A stretch of 64,000 bases of DNA from Hysterangium stoloniferum (taxonomy: Eukaryota; Basidiomycota; Agaricomycetes; Hysterangiales; Hysterangiaceae). Location of the stretch: positions 1,550,001 through 1,614,000 of the forward strand of contig WHVD01000007.1 in the NCBI GenBank assembly GCA_015178975.1. The letters are read 5' to 3'. This document shows, piece by piece, positions 54,547 to 64,000 of this stretch. How positions within the stretch are numbered: the first letter of the stretch is position 1; every line of letters begins with the position of its first letter. The translations under genes were made by a program, and so were the position numbers. Under the pieces are notes generated by a model. It was not told the origin of the DNA. It worked only from the letters and a program-made list of their open reading frames with translations, and ran no database searches.

Positions 54547-55950
54547 TGTTAAGAACAGAAAACTGACTAATATCGGTAGACTGATGGGGACTGAACAGAA
54601 GGACTTGGCTTCAGCTTATGTGCTGTGCCCTCGCAAGTTACCGTCAGGTGTCCTTAAATTTCGGGCAGGTGGAAAACTAGTCCTGTTGATAATCCTCTTG
54701 GTAAGTCACCAATTGGAAACTGAAGGATAAGTTGAGGGTTGGGTCAAAGGGTCAGAAACCAGGAGTCAGAGACTGAGAGTGCACAAGTGCAAGCAGAGGT
54801 GGAGAGCAGGATATTTAGAGCAATACTATGAGAGTTGTTTTAGGGTGTTCTGAGTTGATATTCTGATTGCCTTGTAGCTACATTACAGGTGGACTTAAAT
54901 ACTAGTTATCGGCATCTCAAAATACTAACTAAGTGTGAAGAGTGGTAGAAGTTCTAACCATTCTATATACAAAGAATATCGACTGTTTAGATACAACACA
55001 TAGATGTATTGACTGTCTAAGTCTAATACAGACCGAATGGGTATTGACTACTTAGTTCAATACGATTGAGTGAAGTAGCTATCTAAAGTAAAGTAGAGAG
55101 CTAAAATGAATAAAGGAAATCGACTGTTAAGTGTGATTCCGAATGACTGCTCGAGTGTAGAAAAGAGTAACGAGAGAGTCGAATAGTAGAGTAGCATGGA
55201 TATGGTCCATGCGGATTGAGATATAAGTGGAGTTTCGACTGGTACAGTTCAAAACTCTGATCGTGTGGATAGTTAAAGCCCGTCTGTAACGGTCGAGATG
55301 ATACCCCAATCACAACTTACGGGACTCTAACTGGGTGTCTGGGTAAGTTGTGGTTGCAGGGTAAAAAAGTGTCTGAGTTCTAATTACGGGCGCTAAAATA
55401 CATAAGTCTGGCATATATGTGCCCACAAGAGTCAATGTACCGCATACATAGGTCATCGAACTAAATATAAGTGTATAATAAAATAGAGAGAAAGAAGAAA
55501 TAATAATGGAAATATAGTATGGGCTCATCCAGACTATATTTCCTGAGCATATTTCACCATACCTCTCACACTAAGGTAAGAGTGGGAATGTCCAACTAGT
55601 GACAAATAAACTTGACTTAGAAACTGGAAGGTTATGATATGATTGGAAGCTGTGATTAACTGAGAGCAGAATTATGAGAAAAGAAAATAGTCCAAGAGCT
55701 ACAAGTATATATGGGCATATGTGAAACATAGAGTAGAACAGATCATCATAATAAAAGGGGACATATCAAAGCATAACCAGATGATATGAGTGTAACTTGA
55801 CAGGGGCATAAATGGGGTTTGATCACCATGAAGGTATATGTCAGTGTTGGTTTACCGACAGTTGCCAATAAGATGACTTGGCCAGTAACTTGAAATGCAG
55901 GCAGATGATAATATCATTGGGGACTGTTGGGTTGCGACACAGTTGCAACA
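54547..55950 (-). repeat. Solo LTR, family 1, with nested LTR
   Basis: Starts TGTTAAGAACAG and ends GTTGCAACA, with TAGAG duplicated on both sides (54542-54546, 55951-55955). Without the nested insertion 54934-55570 it is about 762 bp. ACTTGGCTTCAGCTTATG is at 54602. Confidence 0.87.
54934..55570. repeat. Nested solo LTR, 637 bp
   Basis: Starts TGTGAAGAG and ends CCTCTCACA; CTAAG is duplicated on both sides (54929-54933, 55571-55575). The uninterrupted target ACTAACTAAGGTAAGAG is seen (as complement) in the sister LTR at about 52740. It keeps more CpG than its host. Family otherwise not represented in the window. Confidence 0.85.
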
Positions 55951-56380
55951 TAGAGCCTTGAGATGGTGATAATTTCTCTAATTTTGGTAAAGGAACTGAG
56001 GAAGTAGGAATGGTAATGTTGGGTTTGGTACCTTGGAAGCAATATCATCAGGAATAGTGTGAGCTGGGCTTGGGAATTGAATATAGATGGATTGATCTGA
56101 TTTGGATTTAAAAAATAACCAAAGGATTTCCTATCAATAATGAATTAATTATTCCATATTAAATAATTGAGTACAGCTCATACCTTCCAGGTCATAACCA
56201 GGTAACATCCTAGGATAAGGCCCATGATGGTACAGTCCAGCAACTACTATATAATTTAGTAAAATCAGAAATTATTAAGAGAAACTTGCCATGCCTTTTC
56301 CAGGAATAGATATTGTTGGTTCATAGTCTTTAGTATTGACAATATCAGGCCTGGAATGAAATCCAAATAATTTGTGAAAA
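55951..56380 (-). pseudogene. MULE-like relic, N-terminal part
   Basis: Minus-strand exon-like pieces: YHHGPYPRMLPGYDLE (about 56240-56180) and SDQSIYIQFPSPAHTIPDD (about 56090-56040), separated by a GTATGA..TAG intron-like stretch. Unrecognised on its own; grouped with the neighbouring relic by position. Confidence 0.25.
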
Positions 56381-56698
56381 TGATGGAACAGAAACTATAT
56401 TGTGAGGTATCAGCTTTATCTCATAATTTTCTCTTAATTTTCTTTGAATTTATCAATATTTTCTCGAATTTATTGTATTTTTATTATATTTTTATTGTGA
56501 AATATAGGCTCTATTCCTTTTAACTTCGCATAATAATAGCATATATGAACTCATATTATGCTATTATATCTTAGTTAATTTATTATAATTTTTAACTAAT
56601 TATTTATATTTTATTTACTTAGTTATTACCTTTCGGCACTTGCTGCAGCTCAGTTTGCGCATTTTTGAAGTCATGTGACTTATTAGATAAGCCTCCGG
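56381..56698. other. AT-rich stretch without a gene
   Basis: Very AT-rich (runs of TTATTATATTTTTATT) between the relic and the right-hand retroelement. I see nothing else. Confidence 0.5.
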
Positions 56699-57755
56699 TG
56701 TTGGGATGTCACAAAGGTCACGAGTGTGACTACCCGAGTCACACAAGTCACGAATGTGACTACCCGAGAGTCACACAAGTCACGAATGTGACTACCCGAG
56801 TCACACAAGTCACGAACGTGACTACCCGAGTCATTATTAGGTTCCGCCGACTCATCGTTTGCTTCCGTCCCCGGGACCGCGGCCTTGAACCTTCATGTTC
56901 AAGCCAAAGCTTAGAACCCTTGTCTCAGAGAGGGGAATCACATGTTAAACAAAGGGTAAATAATGAGTAGAATATGAGGTCATTATGATCTCACTAATGA
57001 CCTCATAAACTAAATAGTTAGCTAATCATTGAGTTATCAAAATGTATATAAGGAGGGCTAAGTTTCCAATAAAATCATCTTATCACACACATATTTGCAG
57101 CACAGCACCAGCTTATCTAATCATCCTAAGGACAATAATAGCCTTAGTCTGATACACTCACTGCAAGCACCTACACTTGCAGCATCTTGAATCTTTGTCA
57201 GCAACTCTTGGACTTAGCTAATCGTCTAAGTTCCCCAGCCTCACAGCTACCCTTTAGGCTTATTAATTAGATAATAAACCTAATAAGTATCTAAGTATCT
57301 TTACTGAAATCCCTGCCAATACTAGATTACTCAAGGCCCAGCCCTAAGTTTATTGAATTAATCAAGTACAAGCACTCAGATAATCCAATACAATTTATTT
57401 TCTCTATTAATAAATTATTTAACACCTTGTTAAATAACTATTAATAGTTACAAATAAGCATACAAAAATCCGAAGCTCTTATATCAAGTCTCTGCCAAGT
57501 TACTGCGCATATATTCAGCTTCCAGCCCCTATTCTCAAGGAATAGTTCTTGTATTTGCTAAAAGAGTCATACACAGTTCTATTGAACCTTTCAATAATCA
57601 AAATAAGCATTGATTTGAGTTGTTTAAGCTTCATAGCGCAGCTCATTAATCTATCAGTATTTAAATTACTGGACCTTTGCTTGTTTTATTGTTGAAGCTC
57701 TGTGACACTATAGCATATATTGAGCTATCCAAGAGAATCCCCTGAATACATTACA
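56699..57755 (+). repeat. Candidate 5' LTR of the right-hand Gypsy element
   Basis: The proposed LTR runs from TGTTGGGATG to CATTACA. Five bases later TGGTGGACGTTC looks like a primer-binding site (tRNA 3' CCA complement). A TATATAAGG box is at 57045 and an AATAAAA signal at about 57069. The 3' LTR lies outside the window, so the borders rest on TG..CA ends and layout only. Confidence 0.5.
56708..56830. repeat. 30-bp tandem repeat in U3, four units
   Basis: Unit GTCACACAAGTCACGAATGT plus GACTACCCGA; the third unit starts with two extra bases. Within each unit GTCAC and GTGAC form small palindromes. CpG (CACGA, CCCGA) is kept in every unit although neighbouring DNA is CpG-poor. A U3 enhancer-like repeat is a reasonable guess. 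Confidence 0.75.
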
Positions 57756-58013
57756 AAAATTGGTGGACGTTCTGGGAAGATCTTGTTTCAATCTATTGTT
57801 GCAGCAATCTTTCAGTAACCCACATATATTCTGGACCAAGGCTTTCATCCAGAACATTTTGAAATCAAATCAAGACTAAATCAAGTTACAACTAAGCTAC
57901 TAAAGCTTTCTTCGAATCAAATCAATACACCTATTCCTCCATCGAATACTCCTACTCTCTTACCACCTAACAGTATTCGATTTACCCTTAGTAGGACTAG
58001 AAATAATTCTACT
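57756..58013 (+). other. Retroelement leader
   Basis: The segment between the presumed primer-binding site (TGGTGGACGTTC, 57761) and the gag-pol ATG; A- and C-rich, with no other feature. Confidence 0.45.
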
Positions 58014-61000
58014 ATGTCCAAAACACCTAGCATACAACTACACCCAGAGAGATTAGTCTCTCCAGCACCAACCACTACTCCTCAACATTTCCGCCATCTC
58101 AATGTTACCATTCCAGATACTCCAGTCTACAGTTTCTCTGCATCTCCACAAAGGCATCTATTCAGGAATAATAAAGCCAGACCAGGAGATCTTACTTACC
58201 TGTATCCAAGCACAGTGAGATTGAGGAGATTGTATGAGACAACCTTTCAACATAAACCTCGCAGAGAACTCATCCTGAAAGTTGGAAAGAGATATATTCC
58301 ACACACAGATAGTCTACCCTATAGGCCTTTGCCCAAGCAGGCTGAAAAGGTAGCGGCTCATGTTCTCTATTTGTTAGAAGACCTACTGGGAGGAATCCCT
58401 AGTGAGGAGAATAGGGATTTGCCCTTAGAAGAGGCTGGATATCATACAGATCCTGGATGTTATGAGTTATTACAGGAGATACTTCAAGAGCATATTGATA
58501 AGGCAACTCCTATACTCACTTCAAAAGGCATACAAGTACCTAAACTACCAAAATGGGGACCATATGATGATCCTAGAGAAGCTTGGAGTCAAGAAGACTT
58601 TGAAGTTATCTCAGTTCTCTATCGTGAAGAGATTGAGAATACTCTGGCATATTTATATTTTCACAAGGCTCTAATTCCAATGGGTGAAACTGAAGTACCT
58701 GAGCAAGAGGCTTCCCCAGCCCAGGTCGAGTCTGAGGGGATCAGCCAGATTCAGCTTCCTCCAGAAATAGAATCACCTTCCAAACCACCTAGTCATGAAC
58801 CTATAGGCATAATTCATTCAACTCCTAAAGAAATGACAAGTGAAGTAAAATTTGAATTACCTTCTGAAGGAGAAGAAATCGATTATAGCATTTTGAAGCA
58901 TGAAACTAAAAAGGGAGTGCCTCTACATGAAGAACGAGGCTTCCAAGAGGCTAGGAAGCATATTTCTGAAGATACAAGCAGTCCTCATTCAAGTGATCAC
59001 TCCCCTTATGATAATCTGCCTGCATATATGTCAGAATCTCGAAGATTGTCAGAGTTATTACAAGAGCCTCAAACTAGAAGACCTTCTGAAAGGCAGACTT
59101 CATTGCCTTATACTACTACAGGTTTAGGAACTACAATTCCTCGGAAAGAGCCTGTCAGAGAACCTCTTGGGTTGCATATACCTTATGATCCTGAGAGGGA
59201 TAGGAGAACATCATATAGAAGACCTTATAGGTCAGGTTTATTTGGAGAATCAAACATCTCTCAAGGAGGAGGAGGTCCTCCTGGTGATGGAGATGATGGA
59301 GATAATGGTCCTAGTGGCCCTAGGAGATTTAATTCTATGAGGGGGCCACCCAAGCTACCTGATACTACAAGTGCTAAGAGCATACAAGAAGCTCATTTTG
59401 ATTTGAAACTGAAGCCGGAAATTATTCCCAAGTGGGATGGTGATCCAGACACTTTGTCCAAATGGATATTCAAGATCAATAATCTATCTGAACGAAGCAA
59501 CTATATATTCCAACAGTTGGGACAATTAATCCCTCTCAGGCTTGAGAAGGAAGCCGACTTATGGTTTTGGTCATTACCAACAGATTACCGCCGTGAGATT
59601 ACAGTCTCTTGGAGTACCTTGAGACGGGCTATTTGTGTTTATTACATGAATAGGTCTTGGCTGGACCGGCAGAAAAGTAGAGCTAATAAAGCAAACTACC
59701 GGGAAGCAGGTCACTCCACTGAATCTCCTACAAGCTATTTCATTCGGAAAACAGAGCTTCTCAGCATGGTATACAGGCTTTCAGACTCTGAAACAATCAT
59801 GGAAGTGATGAATGGAGCTCCTGAGTTCTGGGCAGCCATTCTAGACACTCACCGGTATAGGAGTTTGAGAGAATTTGCAACTGCCATTAAGCATCATGAG
59901 GAAGCCCTTCAAACATCCTTCTTCACTTCTTCTACCTCTTCCATAGACAGAAGATTGAAGCAACTGGAGCAGTCACTTAGAGAGCCTAAAGGCTTTGCCT
60001 CAAGACCTAACCGTTTCAAGTTTGCAAGATCCACTTTAATTGGTTGGAGTCCTAATATTGGGAAACCTCAGTTCCCAAGAGATGACTCAATTGTCTCTAA
60101 AGGGAATACTCCGGAATCCAAGAAGGCTAGGCCTTGTAGGCATTGTGGCAGCCCAAAGCATTGGGACTATGACTGCAAGTACTCCAAGAAAGGAATAAGA
60201 AATGCTCGGACAAACTTTATTAGTCAAACTGAAGAAGATATTCAAGCTCAAACAGAATATGATGACCTCTATTACAATTGTAGCTCAGAAGAAGAGAGCT
60301 CTCAAGAAACTATAGAGGAATCATCTGATTTGATTGAATTGAATTCAGAAGAGCATTCCAACACAGAATCATCTCAAGCACTGAATATATGCACATCAGT
60401 TAACATGGTTTCCACTTCCAATAACCAGTCTTCAGACCCTGAGTCGAGTCAGAGGGGATCAGAGATTGAATCTGAAAGGAAAACCAGCATATATTCAGAT
60501 AACATGGGAACTACTGTGCAGAAAAGGGCATCTGAGCAGAAATTACAGCGGAAAATGTTGAATGGAATCTTCAATGTCAAGAACTATATTATCAAACTAG
60601 CTAATTCCACCAAGAGGGAAATATTTTCCTTGCCAAGACTGATGGCCAGACCTCCCGGTTGTGCTTTCCTTGGAGCACAAGCCACTTCCACTCAAGGATG
60701 GCTTGGAAGTTATGGCAAAAATCCTACAAATATTATAGTGGATTCTGGAGCAGACATTTCATTGATATCTCACTCTACTTTATCTCAACTCGAAAATCCT
60801 CCAAAGATTAAAAATGGACAGAGAATCAATTTAATTCAAGTAACTGGAGCCTCTACAATATCCGGATTTATTTCCTTGCCTATTTACTTTGATACTAGTG
60901 AAGGGCCAGTCGAATTAATCATTGAAGCTTATGTAGTCAAAGGAATGACTACTCCATTCATTATTGGCAATGATTTTGCAGACCAATATGCAATCTCAGT

Positions 61001-63578
61001 GATCCGAGGAGAAGAAGGTTCAATCTTGAGCTTTGGTTCTAGTGGAAGGTCTATCAAAGTTCAAAATTCTATTGGACCTTTATTAAAGGATGAAAGGGGT
61101 GAAGCTTTCCAAGTTAATGTCACTCCAAAGCTCTCGGATCTTGCCGGAAAAATTAAGGCTCATAGGAAGAACAAAAAAATAAAGAAATCAATTCAATCTA
61201 AGGAAACTGAGAATTCAGTTAGGTCTAGCATTGATATAACCATTTCTCCAGAGTCTATAAGTGCTATACCAGTGACCCTGTCCTTTCCAAAGGGATCTGA
61301 TATAGCATATATAGAGAAGATATTCTTATCTAACAGAGGAGACCAAGATTTCTATGCAACACCTGATTCTATCATTACTCGGAAAAATCCTCGGTTATAT
61401 ATCTCCAATTTCTCAAGTTTCCCAGTGCATATACATGAAGGTCAAATACTAGGCTACTCTCATAATCCGGAAACATGGTTAGATAGCCTGGAACATTTAG
61501 ACAATGAGCAACTATCCCATCTAAGTGCTCATTCCTATTTGATCAAGAGCATTGCTAGCCAACTTCTCAATCCGAAATACAATTCTATTGATCAGCCTAA
61601 TACTCAAGGAGAATCAGAAGGTGGCCCAAAGACAGCAGAAACTCCTCCTGATGATATTAGCTCTGATAAATTCTTTGAAGAGATTGATATCAATAAGGAT
61701 TTATCATTGGAGCAGAAGAATCAACTAAAGGCTATCTTATGGAAGAATAGATTAGCCTTTGGATTAGATGGAAGATTAGGCCACTATCCTGCCAAGGTGG
61801 AGATAAATCTTAGAGAAGGAACAAGAGAAATTTCCCGACCTCCATTCTTTGCCTCACCTAAGAAGAGAGAGATTATTGATGAGCAGATGGATAAATGGAT
61901 CAAATTACAAGTCATTGAGCCTTCCAAAAGCCCTTGGGGTGCTCCTGCATTTATCATTTATCGGCAAGGAAAGCCCAGGATGGTAATTGACTTTAGGCAA
62001 CTTAATGCTCAAGTAATTCCAGATGAATTTCCACTGCCTCGGCAAGATGATATATTACAAGCATTAACTGGATCTCAGTGGTTATCTACACTAGATGCAT
62101 TAGCCGGTTTTACTCAATTGGAAATGGCATCAAAAGATAAAGAGAAGACAGCTTTCAGAACACACAGAGGGCTTTATCAATTCTTGAGAATGCCCTTTGG
62201 ATTCAGAAATGGACCAGCAGTCTTCCAGAGAGTGATGCAGAATATCCTTGCCCCATTCCTCTGGATATTTGCTTTGGTCTACATTGATGATATTGTCATC
62301 TTCTCTAAGACCTTTGAAGATCATTTAATGCATACAGAATCAGTCCTCAAAGCAATCATTGCTTCTAAAATGACCTTATCTCCCTCAAAATGCCATTTTG
62401 CCTACCAATCACTTCAGTTATTAGGACAGAAAGTCTCTAGACTTGGATTGTCTACTAATAAGGAGAAGATAGATGCTATTCTACAATTAGAAGAACCCAG
62501 AAATGTTCATGAGCTTCAAACATTCTTGGGAATGATGGTCTATTTCTCAGCATATATTCCATTTTATGCTTGGATTGTTAACCCATTATTCTCATTACTC
62601 AAGAAGGATGTACTATGGACATGGGGAAATGCTCAGCAAAATGCTTTTGAATTAGCAAAAAAGGCTCTAACTAATGCTCCAGTCAGAGCATATGCTATCA
62701 GAGGTTTAGGATATAGGTTATATTCTGATGCTTGTGATATTGGCATTGCAGCAATTCTGCAACAAGTCCAGCCAATCAAAATCAGGGACTTACAAGGAAC
62801 CAAGACATATGACAAGCTAAAGAAGGCCTATGATAATAGTGAACCAATTCCACAGTTATTGATTGCTATATCAAAAGAAGAAGAGCATTTACCAGAAAAT
62901 GGCTCTTGGGCTGAGAATTTTGAAGAGACTATTGTTCATGTTGAGAGAGTAATTGCCTATTGGTCAAGAACATTAAAATCTGCAGAAAGGAATTACTCAC
63001 CAACGGAAAGAGAAGCCTTAGCCTTGAAGGAAGGGCTAGTGAAGTTCCAATCCTATCTTGAAGGAGAGAAGATCTGGGCTATAACAGATCATGCCGCTTT
63101 AACATGGAGCAGAACCTTTCAAAATATTAATAGAAGACTGCTCACCTGGGGAACCATCTTTGCAGCATATACCGACCTCAAGGTTGTGCACAGAGCCGGT
63201 AGAGTGCACTCGAATGTTGACCCGATTTCGAGATTGAGACGGCGCTTGCCCAGAGAAGATAGCCCGATATCTGATAAGATAATATCAGTAAGCCTAGAGG
63301 ATAGAGAGAATGATCCTCTGGCAAGAATTTATGACGAAATCTCACCTGAATTCGAAGCCGAGATATTGAATCTCGGCAGGCACTATTTTGAAGAGGAGTT
63401 CAAAGAACCGAGCCGATCGGTAAATCTCAGCGTCTCTATTGAGAATTCCTTTTTGGGACAAATGAAATCACCTTATTTGAGCGCACATGGCTATAGTGTG
63501 CTAATTGGAGCCGATCCTAATGAAATTATAAGTTTTGCTAAAGGGTATGATGAAGATCAATATTTTACAAAGTTATAA
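58014..63578 (+). CDS. Ty3/Gypsy gag-pol polyprotein, single 1,854-codon frame
   Basis: One unbroken frame covers gag and most of pol. In order: a proline/serine-rich N-terminus (1-440); the gag body (about 460-650, PKWDGDPDTLSKWIF); a zinc knuckle CRHCGSPKHWDYDC at 708-721; an acidic linker; a protease with DSG at 910-912; reverse transcriptase (PRMVIDFRQLNAQ about 1320; FRTHRGLYQFLRMPFGFRNG; YIDD at 1423-1426); and RNase H (LYSDACDIGIAAIL about 1575; ITDHAALTW; HSNVDPISRL about 1735). The frame ends at a TAA (63576-63578) before integrase, which follows in other frames. Gag and pol are fused without a frameshift signal. The start ATG is the first in a good context after the leader. CpG is very low to about 63170 and high afterwards. 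Confidence 0.9.
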   Translation: MSKTPSIQLHPERLVSPAPTTTPQHFRHLNVTIPDTPVYSFSASPQRHLFRNNKARPGDLTYLYPSTVRLRRLYETTFQHKPRRELILKVGKRYIPHTDSLPYRPLPKQAEKVAAHVLYLLEDLLGGIPSEENRDLPLEEAGYHTDPGCYELLQEILQEHIDKATPILTSKGIQVPKLPKWGPYDDPREAWSQEDFEVISVLYREEIENTLAYLYFHKALIPMGETEVPEQEASPAQVESEGISQIQLPPEIESPSKPPSHEPIGIIHSTPKEMTSEVKFELPSEGEEIDYSILKHETKKGVPLHEERGFQEARKHISEDTSSPHSSDHSPYDNLPAYMSESRRLSELLQEPQTRRPSERQTSLPYTTTGLGTTIPRKEPVREPLGLHIPYDPERDRRTSYRRPYRSGLFGESNISQGGGGPPGDGDDGDNGPSGPRRFNSMRGPPKLPDTTSAKSIQEAHFDLKLKPEIIPKWDGDPDTLSKWIFKINNLSERSNYIFQQLGQLIPLRLEKEADLWFWSLPTDYRREITVSWSTLRRAICVYYMNRSWLDRQKSRANKANYREAGHSTESPTSYFIRKTELLSMVYRLSDSETIMEVMNGAPEFWAAILDTHRYRSLREFATAIKHHEEALQTSFFTSSTSSIDRRLKQLEQSLREPKGFASRPNRFKFARSTLIGWSPNIGKPQFPRDDSIVSKGNTPESKKARPCRHCGSPKHWDYDCKYSKKGIRNARTNFISQTEEDIQAQTEYDDLYYNCSSEEESSQETIEESSDLIELNSEEHSNTESSQALNICTSVNMVSTSNNQSSDPESSQRGSEIESERKTSIYSDNMGTTVQKRASEQKLQRKMLNGIFNVKNYIIKLANSTKREIFSLPRLMARPPGCAFLGAQATSTQGWLGSYGKNPTNIIVDSGADISLISHSTLSQLENPPKIKNGQRINLIQVTGASTISGFISLPIYFDTSEGPVELIIEAYVVKGMTTPFIIGNDFADQYAISVIRGEEGSILSFGSSGRSIKVQNSIGPLLKDERGEAFQVNVTPKLSDLAGKIKAHRKNKKIKKSIQSKETENSVRSSIDITISPESISAIPVTLSFPKGSDIAYIEKIFLSNRGDQDFYATPDSIITRKNPRLYISNFSSFPVHIHEGQILGYSHNPETWLDSLEHLDNEQLSHLSAHSYLIKSIASQLLNPKYNSIDQPNTQGESEGGPKTAETPPDDISSDKFFEEIDINKDLSLEQKNQLKAILWKNRLAFGLDGRLGHYPAKVEINLREGTREISRPPFFASPKKREIIDEQMDKWIKLQVIEPSKSPWGAPAFIIYRQGKPRMVIDFRQLNAQVIPDEFPLPRQDDILQALTGSQWLSTLDALAGFTQLEMASKDKEKTAFRTHRGLYQFLRMPFGFRNGPAVFQRVMQNILAPFLWIFALVYIDDIVIFSKTFEDHLMHTESVLKAIIASKMTLSPSKCHFAYQSLQLLGQKVSRLGLSTNKEKIDAILQLEEPRNVHELQTFLGMMVYFSAYIPFYAWIVNPLFSLLKKDVLWTWGNAQQNAFELAKKALTNAPVRAYAIRGLGYRLYSDACDIGIAAILQQVQPIKIRDLQGTKTYDKLKKAYDNSEPIPQLLIAISKEEEHLPENGSWAENFEETIVHVERVIAYWSRTLKSAERNYSPTEREALALKEGLVKFQSYLEGEKIWAITDHAALTWSRTFQNINRRLLTWGTIFAAYTDLKVVHRAGRVHSNVDPISRLRRRLPREDSPISDKIISVSLEDRENDPLARIYDEISPEFEAEILNLGRHYFEEEFKEPSRSVNLSVSIENSFLGQMKSPYLSAHGYSVLIGADPNEIISFAKGYDEDQYFTKL

Positions 63579-64000
63579 ATACATTAAGGACCGAAGACAA
63601 TTGGGTTAATCCTCAATTCCCGCAATATTCTTTGGGCAATGAAGGATTAATATTCTTTTGAAGACTCTCAAGGGAATTCTAGACTCTGTGTTCCGAAATC
63701 AAAACGCTCTGAGATTATGTCTCAAATGCATGATGAGCTATTTAATGGCGCTCATGCCGGATATCACAAAACATATAATAGGATCGCGAGTGGCTACTAT
63801 TGGCCAAAGATGTCGCGAAATATTTTACAATTTGTGAATACATGCGATATCTGTCAAAAATCCAAGATAAGAAGACATGCACCTTATGGACTTTTACAAA
63901 CCAATCCCGATCCCGACTCAGCCGTTTGAAGTTATTACTATGGATTTTTATTCCAGAGCTCCCCACAAGTGACGGCTTTGATAACATCCTAGTAGTAGTT
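63579..64000 (+). pseudogene. Gypsy integrase start, frameshifted, cut by the window
   Basis: The integrase zinc domain is open from about 63660 to 63927 in a second frame: HAGYHKTYNRIASGYYW then CDICQKSKIRRH (H2C2). The core begins near 63930 in another frame, with an ITMD-like first catalytic block and SDGFDNILVVV at the edge. At least three single-base shifts are needed to connect it with the main frame (near 63565-63580, 63655 and 63905). Either the element is freshly broken here or these are assembly indels. Confidence 0.75.

Noticed and set aside
56708..56830. CRISPR-like array.
   Set aside because: Units are contiguous without unique spacers, in a eukaryotic retroelement LTR.
58462..59127. 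Small plus-strand frames of 70 and 75 codons.
   Set aside because: They overlap the long gag-pol frame in other phases.
63742..63987. An 81-codon minus-strand frame.
   Set aside because: Antisense to the integrase zinc domain; a shadow.

Overview
The window reads as nuclear DNA of a filamentous basidiomycete, most likely an Agaricomycete with a repeat-swollen genome. The evidence is short introns (about 46-101 nt, GT..AG) in the two host gene families, a lineage-type F-box/leucine-rich family, a 14-exon DUF2235 hydrolase gene, and dense Ty3/Gypsy, Copia, Tc1/mariner and probable MULE debris. I cannot name the species. There are no rRNA genes, CRISPR arrays or bacterial-style operons.

Layout. 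(1) 1-14190: a tandem array of five F-box/LRR paralogues on the plus strand (one cut by the window edge, three open, one with a nonsense codon), each with four exons and a conserved spacer. Mobile elements have landed in the spacers: a 229-bp solo LTR, a 712-bp solo LTR, a 1.45-kb short retroelement carrying only gag (TR-GAG type) and a truncated insertion. The empty sites are preserved in sister copies. (2) 14191-24328: LTRs and a decayed minus-strand Copia element cut by solo LTRs and a TIR insertion. (3) 25032-27441: an apparently intact DUF2235 gene in a CpG-normal island. (4) 28599-42166: a 668-bp foldback element, a degenerate Tc1 element whose ends are themselves palindromic, a pair of tRNA-derived SINE-like sequences (partner at 14389) and nested or mosaic LTRs. 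(5) 42184-52052: a minus-strand chromodomain Gypsy element interrupted by three insertions, with a spliced opposite-strand coiled-coil/cysteine-rich gene at its 3' end. (6) 52053-56380: a probable MULE transposase relic split by two large solo LTRs, each holding its own nested insertion. (7) 56699-64000: a plus-strand Gypsy element with an unbroken 1,854-codon gag-pol frame, running off the right edge in a frameshifted integrase.

Main messages. Most LTRs here are solo, and at least thirteen have exact 4-5-bp target-site duplications. Four otherwise different LTR families carry the same roughly 30-bp TATA-centred module near their 3' ends, which looks like a shared core promoter. CpG loss (CG to TG/CA) tracks the age of each insertion and explains specific lesions, such as an F-box CGA to TGA stop and a reverse-transcriptase YLDD to YLDN change. 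The short gag-only elements share the primer-binding-site sequence of the decayed Copia element, suggesting that Copia enzymes mobilised them. The right-hand Gypsy changes abruptly from CpG-poor to CpG-rich at about 63,170, close to where its reading frame breaks.
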